64,000 nt of DNA from Onchocerca lupi (lineage: Eukaryota > Nematoda > Chromadorea > Rhabditida > Onchocercidae): NCBI GenBank assembly GCA_028564675.1, contig JAOVVO010000128.1, forward strand, positions 88,430-152,429. Reading direction: 5' to 3'. Under the pieces are notes generated by a model. The model was given only the letters and a program-made list of their open reading frames with translations, was not told the DNA's origin and did no database searches. Positions 35,451-48,100 of the stretch are shown in pieces. How positions within the stretch are numbered: the first letter of the stretch is position 1; each line of letters starts with the position of its first letter. A program made the position numbers and the translations under genes.

Positions 35451-35600
35451 CTACATGTTTATTGGAGCATTTTGGTGGTAAACATGTTTATCCTTTGTTA
35501 ATAAACATGCTTCGCCTTTTGGTGGTGAACATGTTTATCGGTTTGGCGGGAAACATGTTTACCTTTCTGTTTATTGTTTTGGTGATAAACATGTTTATCC
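35451..35600. repeat. Degenerate tandem array of palindromic ACATGT / forkhead-like sites
   Basis: Six ACATGT or ACATGC cores at 35453, 35482, 35505, 35529, 35553 and 35589, mostly 23-24 bases apart. Most are extended as taaacatgtttat; the last, gataaacatgtttatc, is a perfect 16-base palindrome. Between cores the sequence is T/G-rich (cttttggtggtg). GTAAACA and its complement TGTTTAC are forkhead-factor core motifs, so each full palindrome presents two overlapping inverted sites. Whether it is a regulatory cluster or simply a decayed minisatellite is unknown. Confidence 0.75.
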
Positions 35601-35884
35601 TTGTTGGTCCATTTGAAACTGCTTTTACGCTTTTTGAGTTTTAACATTCCTTGCTTATAATGAACCATCTTTCAGAATTTTCCGATACAAGTTTGATTAT
35701 GCCCGAAATTAAAAACAATTTATGAAAAGTAAGCAATATTATCATAACAACGATGGCTATATGAATTATCTTAGTTCAATCCAACCATTGAACTATTTAT
35801 TTATTATTATTATTATTATAAAAATTTAAATTGCATTATTGGCGAATCAATCAAACTTTTAATTCATGCATCTGATAAAGGTAT

Positions 35885-35886
<2 letters not shown>

Positions 35887-35917
<31 letters not shown>
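35887..35917. repeat. Poly-T homopolymer (about 31 bases)
   Basis: An uninterrupted run of about 31 T. It could be the reversed poly-A tail of a retrotransposed sequence, but I see no adjacent coding remnant or target-site duplication. A similar T23 run is at about 5167-5189. Confidence 0.85.
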
Positions 35918-35918
<1 letters not shown>

Positions 35919-37412
35919 TATTCTTGTAGTACGATTCCTATTAAAAAAATTTCTGAATTTTTAGAAGTTTTTTCGCACATTTATTGATGACCGCCAGAAA
36001 TTTTGCAAAAATATCAAGACTGATTTTAATAGAATTAATAGATGTTGTGTCAGTCAATGATCTCGAATTAGATCATCACTGGATGATATTCGGTCGTAGT
36101 TAGAAATTAATGTATTACTTACTATGAATAAGACTCATACTGTTGATTAGATTGAATTTTTTCCTGCGGTATGTTTGACTGATAAATATATTTAAAATAT
36201 ATTTAAAACAGTAAAACTGTGTATTGTAAGGTTGTGTATTTTTGAGTACTCGGAGATCATTTGACTACTCACTTTAATATTCGGAGATCTTTGGCAACTG
36301 TAGAAGGTTCTAGAAATTCTGTGTGGCACTTCACAGATTACTAGAAGTAAAACATCATATTCTATACCATTTTCCAAATAATATCTTGATTAATTAAATT
36401 GTCCGGAATAATCATCGAAGAAGAGTTCCGATTTTTTGAATGTTTCAGCTTGTCAAAAATCATATTTGATAATACCAATATAGGGTTGAAATACTCTGTT
36501 ATTTTCATTCAACTTTTTTTTCTCCTTTTTTTGAATTTCGATGCAACTGAGAAGTTTTTTTTTAATACTTCTTTGGTTGCGTTCATCTACACACAAGAAA
36601 ACACAGAAAATTACTTAGATTTTTGTTATCTGAAATGTATATTTTGATAAAGAGATTTTCAGGTAAAATTAGATCTGAACAATGCAAAATTCGCAACAAG
36701 ATTTCACAAATATAACTTCACAGGTGAGCACTCATGACGACATTTTGTGAAATTTCAGATTTTTAAATTATTATAAATTGAAAAATTTCAGAGAGAAGTT
36801 CATATAAGATGATGTGATACATACATCAAAGTCACTATAGAAAAATATGAATGATCAGGCAATTCTATTAAGCCTAAAAGAATGCAGATTTGTAACCACG
36901 AATAAGGACATATCTCTCAGCGGTGAAAACTAAACAATAATAATTTTTAATTAAGTTTATTTAAAACGAAGATCAATTGTATTTTCAAGTTAGAACTAGG
37001 AATTTAATTTACTTTGAAGTTACAAATATTTACAAATATATTTTAGCATGCTAACATGCTACTGAACAACTAATTATATTTTTTTGATTTTGAGTTGAAT
37101 TCCAAGAGATGAGGAATTTTTTTGTCCAAGTTATACTTTGATAACCAGTGACAATTAAGCGTATCGAAAACTAGAAAAAGTTAGTAACATAAGTAAGTCA
37201 AGTTCGGTTGTCATCCCATTTAGAATCGAATGTCGAACACCGAATCTGTCAACAATAAGTCAGAGAGAGCTCATCAGCAGAAGGGTTCAATTCCGATTCT
37301 TATTTTTTAATCTTGCGAAAATTAAAGACTTAATCCAATGAAAATGTTTTATTAGACATTCGTTTAGCAAACTCCACAAAAAAATCATTCATTGGTCAAA
37401 ATTCGAAAGTAT

Positions 37413-39220
37413 ATGCGATCAACGGGCTCTCCAGCCAGCAGTATGGAAGAAGAAAATCATCCAGCTAAACAACTGGCCAATTACAAATTGCCTAATAGCT
37501 ATACTTTTTTTGGTACTACTCACGTCAAGGTATCATTTTATTGAAAATTACAGCTAAATTGAACCGAAGATAAAAAATTTGTTAGATTCCCATGGATTAT
37601 GAAGAGTCATCTAATTATAACTTAGTCTGGTAATGTCTGAGGTCGAGTGCATGTACTTGCTCAAAAGTATCAGCGTGGATAATAATTAATATCAAAAAAA
37701 AAAAAATGTCAGCGAAAAAGCTGATGGTATCACTGTAACACTTCAAGCCCAGTAGCTTCACATTAGATGACATAAGATATTATCCATCCTTGTCGAATTT
37801 CGGCAAAACTGACACTTCATGTTGCAATAGTGTTTAAAAAGCGTCTAAGTCGGGAGTTTAGGGAGTGCTTTTTCGATGATGTGAACAAAATTTCTGTCGG
37901 AACCGAAGTTATTTGCGTTTTCCCAAGCAACTGAGTTAAATAAAAAATTTTCAGACATCTGCAACAATGTTAACAGTATTTTATATGCTTTTATTAGCTA
38001 TTGCTGATTTGATTGTTTATACAACTATGATCAGTTCATCCTCTTTTACATATGTAAGTGCTATAAATGCAGTAATATCATTCGCAATATTATTGGCACT
38101 GTATGGAATATGGAAAGAATTATCATTATGTATGTTACCGTTAATAGTTATTCAGGTCAGTGACTTATATAAATGAAAAAATAAAAAAGTGATTTAATGT
38201 AATTATAACTAGAAATAGCGTTGCTATTTATAGAAATATACCACATAAAACAAAGTTGAAGTAAAATAGAAATTTGAATAAAATATTTTCCAACTTTCAT
38301 CAATATTTCTATTTTTTTTTTACGAAAAAAAATAAATAAATAAATCCTGTAAATTTGATATTTTAGGTATTATTAGGCGCAATGATGATACTAATACTCA
38401 TTTTTTCGAATTTTATTGAATTCCATTGTTTTCTTATTGGAATTTGTTCAGGCGGTAAGTTTTACTTTTTGCTAAGTTTTAAATAATTATTATTACGGAA
38501 GATAATTTATTATCTTCTCTAACAGTATTTAATTTAATTTTTACCATTCTGCTTCTTTATTTCCGTCAATTTTTTTCGCTGTGATCATAATTGGCGTATT
38601 TCTCATATAATCAACATATAATTTACATTGCTTTGCTCTCTTAATTGAGATTAGTAATAAATAAATGAAAAAGGACACTTTGGCTTTTTGTTGTTTTATA
38701 TTCATTAAACTATATCTATTTGACAGTGATTTTTTTCAATAATTTCTCGCAAGAGATTTTTTCCTAAATAGTGGACAGAATATTAGTTCTTAGTTGAACT
38801 ATTATAAATACTTCCAATATTTCAGGTCGTTTTCTTCTGCTCGCAATGGGAAGTGCTACATTTTGTGTATCGCACTGTTACTGTATTATAATCATATGGC
38901 TCTGTTGGAAATTTTTTCGCTATTTAGAGATAGTAAGTTTGTAAAAACATTTAAAAAATCATCCATTTTGAATTAACTTTTACTTTTTGAGACCTTTTTC
39001 TTGCATTCTTCCCTGTCTTTTTTCTGCCTTCCTTTTTTATTTAGCTCTTACTGCTTTCAAGTTTTCTGCACTTAAGATGTTCTTGTCATACTTCTGTTTA
39101 TTTTTCCTCTAGAAAACAAAATTAGAGCGAACATGGCATATCGAAACTATCGATGATGAAATTGATGAAAACATTTTGATCCATAATATGTCATTTAATG
39201 CGAATTTCACTCAATGCTAA
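37413..39220 (+). CDS. Small four-helix membrane protein (206 aa)
   Basis: Five phase-consistent exons: 37413-37529, 37955-38155, 38367-38454, 38826-38932 and 39113-39220 (stop TAA). The start is the first ATG of the exon (MRSTGSPASS); a second in-frame ATG ten codons later is possible. After a 40-residue polar N-terminus come four hydrophobic segments: MLTVFYMLLLAIADLIVYTT, INAVISFAILLALYGIW, a long one around LIVIQVLLGAMMILILIFSN, and HCYCIIIIWLCWKFF, then a polar C-terminus ending FNANFTQC. The second segment with LALYGIWKE, followed by a third rich in Leu and Ile, recalls LAPTM-like and related four-pass endomembrane proteins, but this is only a resemblance; I cannot name the family. There is no signal peptide. 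It is tail to tail with a second four-helix gene. Confidence 0.75.
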
Positions 39221-40655
39221 TTGATAGTTCCTTAGTGGATTTTTTTATGATAATTGTACGTATCATTGATAATTTTGAAGTTCTTGTTACAAACTTAATC
39301 AATATAATGGTTTTTTAAAAAGGTCTTCACTCCTTGACCTAATCCCATTGATTTTAAAGTTGCTTTAATAACATCGAAAACCAAGATCTGATTTTTGAAT
39401 AATATCCATAAATTATTAATACATTTCTCAGTCCAACATTCCCGCGTGCCTTTCCTATCCTATTGTTTTATTTGTATTTATTATCAGTTTTGCAATATTC
39501 CTACCAATTGTTTTATTTTATTAAAATTCACAAAAATTTTGAACTTCTTCGTTTCGCCTCGAAAACAATTATAATATATAGTTAGTTTCTTGGAGATTGT
39601 CATGGTGCAATCGGATATTTGTGAAATGTAAAATTCACTGCTACTTTTCATCCAAAATTCCAAAAGCAACAAAAACTTTTTAACAGAATGAGATTGAAAG
39701 TTCTATCTACACGACCGAATGATTTGGGAACATCATAGAGCTTAACAATTGTTTCCAGATATAATTGCCAAAAGTTTTGGTAGAGGTGTATATTACCGTA
39801 AGAAATAGTCCCATTCAGAATATTATCCTACACTGGATCATACTATAAATGCAACTTTTCCGGTATAAGGTTACCGTATTTCAATTATAAGGGTGTTTTA
39901 TTTATTTCCATACAAGTTCTTAATGCTTAAAAGTATGCATCGAACGGCATCCAGCTGCTCTGAATGTTTAGCAAAAAATTTATCGTTTTTCGTATAATTT
40001 TCCATTTCTCTAATGAAATTTACTTTTATTTACAATTAAATATTGGTAACATAACATTATATGCAAACATAGCAGAATCGAAATTCCACTGAAGATATAT
40101 TTAAATATATGTTATAAACAGATTTACATTATGACGTGAATGTTATTATTGTATCAAGCAAATTCGTAAATGTTTTCTGCATCGAGGAGAAATTCTCGAA
40201 GAAAATTCTTTATGCGACAAAAAAATGTGATGTCTGAATTATATTTTTTATAACAAACTTATTGATCAATATATCACACAATTATTTTTAATCTTGGCTT
40301 TCTGTTCTGCATTCCTTCCTTGAAACCGTTACTGAACTACCTTACTTTTATCATGGAATTATCCGTTTCCTTTGAGAAGACTAGAATTTGTAAGAAAAGA
40401 TTTATACCACTTGACCAAATTGAAAAAATCCAGAGAAGGTATTAAAACAGTGAAGAATCGTAGACGATATCAAATAAAGATTGATTCAAGGTTGGTTACT
40501 ATCAGCGTCATCCTTCTCAACCATTTCGTATGATTCTCTTTCTGATAAATAATTACAGTAGCAACAACTAATGAATAACAGTAATACCTGCAAAATTCCA
40601 TTCATTAATTATTTTGCCTTTTGTGCTGATACATCGTTAAGAATTGGAATGATTA
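39221..40655. other. Convergent 3' intergenic region
   Basis: 1.4 kb between the stop codons of two four-helix membrane protein genes. AT-rich; no coding exon, RNA gene or repeat recognised. The open frame at 39484-39672 (-) has no supporting signals. Confidence 0.6.
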
Positions 40656-43270
40656 TCAATTGATGCTTAGTCTTATCTTTATGACTGATGATTGTCCCTA
40701 AAAAAAATAAAAAAAGCTCACAGTGTCAATTGTCAAACAGTCCTGTTTAAATCCACCCATTAGTTATGCATACTTGTTTACAAAGACTTTTATTTTACAA
40801 AAAATATTTTTCAAACCCTCATCTTAACGCATTTATCAATATCTATCTTTCTCACACACAACATTAAAGGCTAGGGATGGAAGGAAGGATCCGTTGGGAA
40901 ATTCATTTATTTCATATATCTTTGAAAACAATGACTCACCTGAAATGAAAAAAATATCAACAGTAATATGAAAATGTTTCGTTCAACATGATTTAAGAAT
41001 TGTAAATGATTATTACAAACAGCATCGTTAATACAATCATTACTAAAGCTCTCCACTGATAATGCACGCCATTGCGATATTATGGTTGCATGTATCTGAA
41101 AATAGAAATATTTGAGGAAATATTGCAGCTTTACCTTGTAGATAAGCTTTTCCTACAGTCTAGTAGTGGCCAGGATCGCGCCAGAGTTAATTGATAGGAC
41201 ATTCTATATGCAATGTGATTGAACGCCAAGAATAATTTTGGAGCTCTCGAAAGAAGCAATATTGTCAAACCGTTTCATTTAATTAACTAACGGATGGATA
41301 ATCAGTCAGCGTTTTTGGATCTAATGTAAATTCTTTTGTTTCAATTTTATTTACAGCAATGAACTGAAAAATATACCTTATGTTGATTAGCAAAAGCGAA
41401 AGCTGAAAGAATAAATTGAACAGATAATTGCATCAACAATATTATTATATACTGAAAATGAAAGAATTGATATGGGAGTGTGGAATTATGTATAAATCGA
41501 ATAAAATTAAAATTGTGTATCTGAATAGTATTTAATGGAGGATGTTATAGCCCATTCTTTATTTATTCTTTTACCTCAAAATTGCTCAGATTTTAAAAAT
41601 GATGACATTAAATTGTTGCTGAAAATGCGATGATCATAGTGTTATTGAAGTGCGATAACATAATGAATAAACAAGATTTACCGGTCCAGAGTTGAACAAA
41701 CAAAGTTTATCGATCTTGAGTTGCTAATTCTAGTTTTACCACTATAATTATAAAGACAAGTAAGATGGACTATAAAAATCAGTCAATTTTTCCTAACTGA
41801 TCGCATGATGGACAGAACTGAATATCGGTTTATCAGCTTTCCGAAAGAAACTCATATTGCTTATCGGTGAACTCATTATCAGTATTGTAACCATGTTGAT
41901 TTGATTTTAAATTATAGAAAAATCAAGTTTGAAATTTGATGCATGAAAATGAAGTCTTTTATAGATATATCAATGATATGTTGAAGAATAACCACAAGTT
42001 TCGTTGATCATACAACATTGCCAGATATCGGATGAAATAATTTAGTCACAAGTATTCAAATATTTTAAAGAAATATGTGAAATATATAATAATAGTTGAT
42101 AAATACTAAAAGAATATTTATGTTCTTGTTGTTCCCTCCTATATAATATATTTAAAAGAAGATTCTTTACGTTTCTCATTAGTTACCATTCATATTAACT
42201 CTTCAGTACACATAGAAAAACATACCAAAAACAAACAAAACGAGCTACACAATACCAATGACACAATCCCGAGTATCGATAATAAAAATATTGAAATACT
42301 CGTTACACCAACAAAAAACACGGCAAGTGAATACTAAAATATTTAATTCACAATTTGGCCATATTAAGAATATATTGAAAACAAATATTTCAGATATAAT
42401 GATTGATCGTAAAAACTCAATTTTCATATTTTGAAATTCATAAAACTTGACTTTGTTATGTTGATAAACATACCTGATGATGATCCGAAACAGGATTGGG
42501 AAAAATGCCGGCACTCGGAGGTGAAAACCATGATAATACAGCAATGAATAATGAAAAAATCGAAATTAACTGTAATGAAGAATATGCTGGTGAGAAAATC
42601 CACCAAAGTTCATTATATTTCCCTCCCTTCTTATCGATTTTAAAAATATAAGTGAAAAGTTACGGCGCTTGTAAGGTTCGCATTAATAAATTGGATGGAT
42701 CAATACGAATGTTTGGAAAAAAGAAAAAAAAATAAGGCTCTCCCTATGTACGACCAACTTTTATTATATTGTCAATCAGGCATCATTCGAAGAGTGACAT
42801 CTCAATTAAAGTGCTAACCATCTGGCTATTCGTTGTTCAAACATATCAAATTGGCTAAACCACTTCAAAACTAAAAATTTCAAAATTTGAAAAGTTCAAG
42901 AATGGAATTAATGTTAAAAAAAATTTGTGCAAAACAAATTCGTAATTATCAAAATATATGTATTTACTATTATTCTCAATTTGATATTTTTTTGTGTTTA
43001 TTTAGCCATATTGTTTAGAATTTCGTGTTGAAATAAACTGAAATAAAATAGAAGAGGAAAAAAATAGTAAGTAGTAAATCCATCCTTCGTTTTCTATAGG
43101 AGTAGGGTAGGAAATAACAAATGAAATTCATTTATAGGTAAGAACAGCTATTGAAATGATCGATTGTAGTTGAAAACGAGAAAAATGTGAAACTTAATAT
43201 GATAAACAAGAATGCTGTGTTTTGAGTGAATAATCAATGGAGAAAGAAAATGATATGATTGATTGGCTGG

Positions 43271-43324
<54 letters not shown>

Positions 43325-43331
43325 AATAATA

Positions 43332-43412
<81 letters not shown>

Positions 43413-43487
43413 TCAACTTACCGCAAATATTGAATTGAATATAAGGGCAATAATTTTCAATTGTTGAATAAAGGAAGTGGGAAGCAT
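40656..43487 (-). CDS. Small four-helix membrane protein (200 aa)
   Basis: Six exons keep phase 0 throughout: 43487-43422, 42629-42474, 42333-42226, 41451-41377, 41095-40940 and 40697-40656 (stop TGA). The protein starts MLPTSFIQQLKIIALIFNSI, a partly hydrophobic first exon, and has helices LISIFSLFIAVLSWF, a long VGVTSISIFLLSILGIVSLV, IILLMQLSVQFILSAFAFA and FILLLIFFSF. A hydrophilic loop of about 40 residues with two cysteines (CINDAVCNNH) precedes the last helix, placed like the large extracellular loop of tetraspanins, but the CCG motif is absent. Claudin-like or Clc-like families are alternatives. Splice sites are good except exon 2's acceptor (gataag), so the junction of exons 1 and 2 is tentative. 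Intron 1 contains a long TAA/TTA microsatellite. Confidence 0.7.
43270..43412. repeat. (TAA)n/(TTA)n trinucleotide microsatellite
   Basis: About 50 trinucleotide units: an att/tta block (about 43275-43320) that switches into taa/ata units running to 43412, with one interrupting agt. The switch of phase and strand makes a potential long hairpin. It lies inside intron 1 of the four-helix gene, ending only about 10 bases from the exon 1 donor. Confidence 0.95.
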
Positions 43488-45114
43488 AGAGAAGAGTAAA
43501 AAGGGAAGGTATCGTTGATACGATTCTTCCTGGGAGAGTAAGTGAAATGAAATGATTCCTCAATTCAATTGATCTTTTGATTTGAATGAGAAGTTTTCGA
43601 AAAAGTCTGCCAAGCAAAATATTTGCAGTCGTTTGATCATCCTCGTCAACTGCAGCATGTGTTTGTGTTAGCGTGCTGAGTATGTTTTGTGTGTGTGTGT
43701 GTTTCAGTGCACATAGTGTGTATATGTCTGTGTGGCAAACAACATCTCGCACACTCTCATTCAGTATGGGTAAATTTTTATTCACACTTTTTCTTTTAAA
43801 ATAAATCTTTTTTAATATTATCGGATTCAACCATCTGCCGAATGATATATGTCCACAAAATGATTTCTAACCTTCAATAAAATATTTTCGCATCTATTAA
43901 AGCATTATCACTTGATTTCTCTTTCTATTGAATAAAAAAGGAAATCAATGGTAATGTTCTGATTTCTACTCATTATTGAATTATAATTATGACTCCTACT
44001 CGTTATTGGATTATAATTATGATTCCCACTCATTATTGAATTACAAATTCGATTCCTACTCGCCGTACAATTATAATTCTGATTTCTACCTGTTTTAGAA
44101 TTATATCTCTTGATTCTTACTCACAGTTGCATTTAATAAGATTCTGTAGCTGCTGCACAGTAGAAGCTCCATGGAAATAATGTAAAAATGAATTGAAATC
44201 AAATAAAAGGAATTTGTTATTAAGCTTACTAGATGAATTAAACGAAATGTTTGTAACATGCGGCGCATAGTAAATATCAGGAAAACGTATCTTTCATTAT
44301 AACTAGAAAAAATTGATGTCTCCGATGGCCAACTCGAAGCTAGCTTTCAATCTGGCCACTGTAATAGTGGATGGACAGAAGGATACAATATGATAAATAG
44401 GACTATTCAAATACGAAATTTAACTAATTTTAGGAAAAAGACAACATATCGTACATCAAATCGCTAAATCACAAAGATATATATTAATGCGTTAATTAAC
44501 TGGGAAACATAAAATTTACATGTAAGGCACTTGAAACAATAGCATTTGAATATGGTTTTTAAAGAATAAATTATAAATATAAAGTAAAGCTTTACATGAG
44601 CAATGCAATGCAGTGATGTTCAGTGATGAATTCTATGTACAAATAAAGTCAACAATTCAGCAATTTATGAAATACATGCACACTTGTTTTTTGTTAAAAA
44701 TGAAAGAAATATCATGAAACTACGTTCTGTGAAATGCATTTTTCAATAATGACTGCGCATAGATACAATACCTCACAAATACTGATGTCCTACCATTTCC
44801 TTGGAATACTACTAGTAGGACTGTTGTTGACCACCTGACTTTACAAAATGTATTAGAGCAAATTAACAAGAATTATAATCGATGATTTATGAACTTTGGA
44901 GTTATGAATAAATTTGTGCACAGCCTTTGTTTTCCGCTTTTCCTGCATGTAAATATGATATTGTGTTTCTTACTGATACTTGATTAAATAAAGGGAAAAT
45001 AACTATGTACATCTCACTAGGACTTCATTTCAAACAAATAAAAGAATCCAATACATCTATACTACATTTTACAACAATTTATCATTTAAAAAGCAATGGA
45101 AATTGACGGAGATA
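43488..45114. other. Intergenic region with short tandem repeats
   Basis: Between the start of the four-helix gene and the end of the STAT gene. Holds a GT-rich microsatellite (about 43688-43702) and the 30-bp minisatellite at 43957-44130. No coding or RNA genes seen in the rest. Confidence 0.6.
43957..44130. repeat. 30-bp minisatellite, about six diverged copies
   Basis: Successive units begin gatttctactcattattgaa, gactcctactcgttattgga, gattcccactcattattgaa, gattcctactcgccgtacaa, gatttctacctgttttagaa and gattcttactcacagttgca, each followed by ttataattat or a variant; the period is 30 bases. Divergence between copies indicates an old array. Confidence 0.85.
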
Positions 45115-48100
45115 TTATTCTTCCATATTATGACCACATTCATTTTGTGAATTATTGCAGTCATTAATAAACGATATGTCGACAAGTTGGAGAGGTTGAT
45201 TAGAAAGCTGTGGATGAAAACCTGGTCCAAGTAGTGCTTCAACATCGCTTTCAAAACTGCTTGACAACAGTGATACTATTTCTTCATTATTATAATTTTC
45301 ATTCCTGCAAATAGCATTTACTTGACAAAAGGGAAGAAATATTATCTAAAACGTAAATTTTTTGTGAAAAAATTCATATTTTAATTAAAATTTTACAAAG
45401 TAGAGTATGGTAATGAAGATCACAACAAATAAACTTTTTGTCTAAAATACATAATAATGCTTAAATTAGGCCATTCCAAGTTTTTTCCTAATAATTATAG
45501 GGAATACACAAGAAGCAATTCCAAGCCTATTCCATTCTTTACCATTTCATGATCACTTCATGAATCTTATATATAGCCCCTCTCGCAGATATTTTAGTAG
45601 GCATTATGTTGAATATAACAAATTAAAAATACATCAACAGACATTTCTGCGGACTGAGTCCGAGCAATTATTTCTCCAGGAGACCAATCCAACTTAGTTT
45701 GTGTTGAGAATGACAACAGTGGGCTATCTCCCCCAGTCTGACAACCGGATCTTCTGCAAAAATTAAAACTATGCTGATATTTCAAGCAATATCAAATATT
45801 TACATAAAATCAAAAATTCACATATAAATATGTTTAGGCATAATCCATGGAAACCAAAAATAATGGAAGTCAAAGACGTCGGAATTCTCGACTATGGCTT
45901 AAGAAACCGAAAAACTCTTAGAACTTCTACCTTTTCTTCGTAATTCAATTAGTTTTTGAACTACATGAAACGATAAATAAGAGTTGTTACCCTCCAGTTT
46001 TTGCAACCATTACGATTTCAGACTGAATGTAGCCTGTTGGAGACAAAGATTTTTGTCGTTCTTCAGTTTCAAAATATCGCAACATATCTTCTTTGTCAAT
46101 ATCCGGATATAGATACCTGAATGTGGAATTGCTAAAACACTTATTTATGAGATACTTATGAGTTTCAACAAACAATTTCGGCCAAATACATATAGTGCTC
46201 AACCACTGAGGATTGGTAACATAAATTTATTTTGGAATGCGATTCTGCTGATTTTATGTAAAAAAATATTGGAAGTAAGAAAGTAAAAAAGACTGGCAAT
46301 TTTGCAGGAAAAAATTCATACTCTTTATAAAATAATTACTTGATATCTTTCAGTTGTGGACATGATGCAATACGTTGAGCCAAAGAAAACTGATCGAGAT
46401 CTTTTATGGAGAATGGTGAAAGATGAAAAGGCACTATAACAGACGAAAATGATTTCAAGAGAAGTAATTTAGATTTAATATAATGAATAATTTATCAAGA
46501 AGAACAAATGAAATAAACAGGATGATTCTATCATACAAAACTTGATTCACTTCAGGTATGATTTAGTATTCATGATAACAAAAAGAAGCTTACCTTTACC
46601 ATCTTCATCGTCGCATACAAAACCAATACTAACAGCACCAGTTTGAGTATCACTAAAACGCAGAAGAAATGTAGGATGGGGTGCCCTAACCATTTGCGAC
46701 GAAGCATCCTGTTTACTTATAAAACCAATTAGCCATCCTGTAAAATGATAAACAAAAACTTTTGAACTATAAATCAGAATAATGAGAGTCATATTACTTG
46801 TTTGACGACAATATGAATACAACGTAAGGGTATTCAAATAAAAAAAAAAAAAAGAAAAAAAAGTCGAGAACAAACCTTCATCCCAAAACTTCAAAAGTTT
46901 ATGTTTGATGAGTTGCATAATAGCAAAAAACCACTCCCAGAATGAAAAATTGACGTCATCTCGCAAATTTTGCTAAATATAAAACATAATTATTACATCG
47001 TTCAATTTCTCTATAACAAAATCTAATTACAATGTGTAATTTTAACATAAAATCAGTCATAGTACTTTCGATAATGCAGGTGGTTTTTCATAGATTGAGA
47101 AAATAAAGTTCCATTTCAAAATCGAGTTGACCTTCGCAAATCGATGCAAAGTTATTAGTTTTCTCTCTTCATTGGATGGAACCTTTAATTTCTCAGCCAT
47201 ATAAGAAAGGTCCGAATCACTGATTGCTCGCTCTGCACCGGTTGAGATCGCAAATTTATGACGAAGGACCTGAGCAAGTTCTTTCCAGGAGACAGAACTT
47301 ATTTCCGACGACAAAGTCGTACGATTCTGAAATTCAGACGAGTATAAATGATTGATGAATATTTCCACTTATAAAAAAATATAAGTTGTGACGAAAAATT
47401 ATCATATTACGAACCACATCAGAAAAAGCTCTCTGCCAAAGTATGGCTCCTTGTGCATCACAGTCTTGACTTCCATGCACAGTAACCATAATTGGCAATG
47501 ACAATGTCCACACATCGAACTTCCCGAGATTGCCAAGTTGAAATGGAGTTATACGAAAAAGTAATGCATATTTCTGGTCAGTAGCTGTCTGTGAATTTAT
47601 CAACACTTTGCAGTCCCCTTGCCCTCCTTTTGGTGGAGGCTTTCGATGAGCAATGCGTGTCAACTTCTATAAAATCAGTTATGATATCACGAGGACAATC
47701 ACAATTATAAAATAACAACTTTATCAATGCTCTATTTTACTTTACAACAAATAATGTAAATACATTCATCAGCATCAAGCTGGCACTAATGTTCAGAAAA
47801 AAATATTAACAAAATATACGTTTCAATAAATAAAAATAGTCATGAAAAACTTATGAATATCAACATATCTACACAGCAATACACTGAATATCACAAAAAT
47901 TAAACTCACCGAATTGTTAAACTTCGCAGACATGTGTCCTTTATCATCAGTAGTTATCTTCTCGAAATCGTTGCTTATGAAGCCAACGGTTTTACTAAAA
48001 ACATAGAAATAAATGTCTCTCAAAAAATTAATGTTAAAATTGAATAACAAGCCCATCGCGACCACTTTTCTCCTCATAATTAACTTACACTTCTTTTTCG

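Larger units (their letters stand above)
34762..37412. other. Gene-poor interval with palindromic array and poly-T
   Basis: About 2.65 kb upstream of the 12-Cys gene (-) and of the four-helix gene at 37413 (+), so it should hold both promoters. It contains the ACATGT palindrome array at 35451-35600 and a T31 homopolymer at about 35887-35917. The missing 5' exon of the 12-Cys gene may lie at 34770-35430, where both strands have open frames I cannot assign. Confidence 0.5.

Noticed and set aside
37222..37300. Possible tRNA: agaatcg pairs with cgattct 72 bases away, with ggttcaattcc inside
   Set aside because: The T-arm cannot be placed at the correct distance from the 3' acceptor strand, and no D-arm or anticodon stem forms.
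43234..43830. 198-codon minus-strand open frame with long Leu/Ile runs
   Set aside because: Most of it is translation of the TAA/TTA microsatellite; the real coding part here is only the 22-codon first exon (43487-43422) in another frame.
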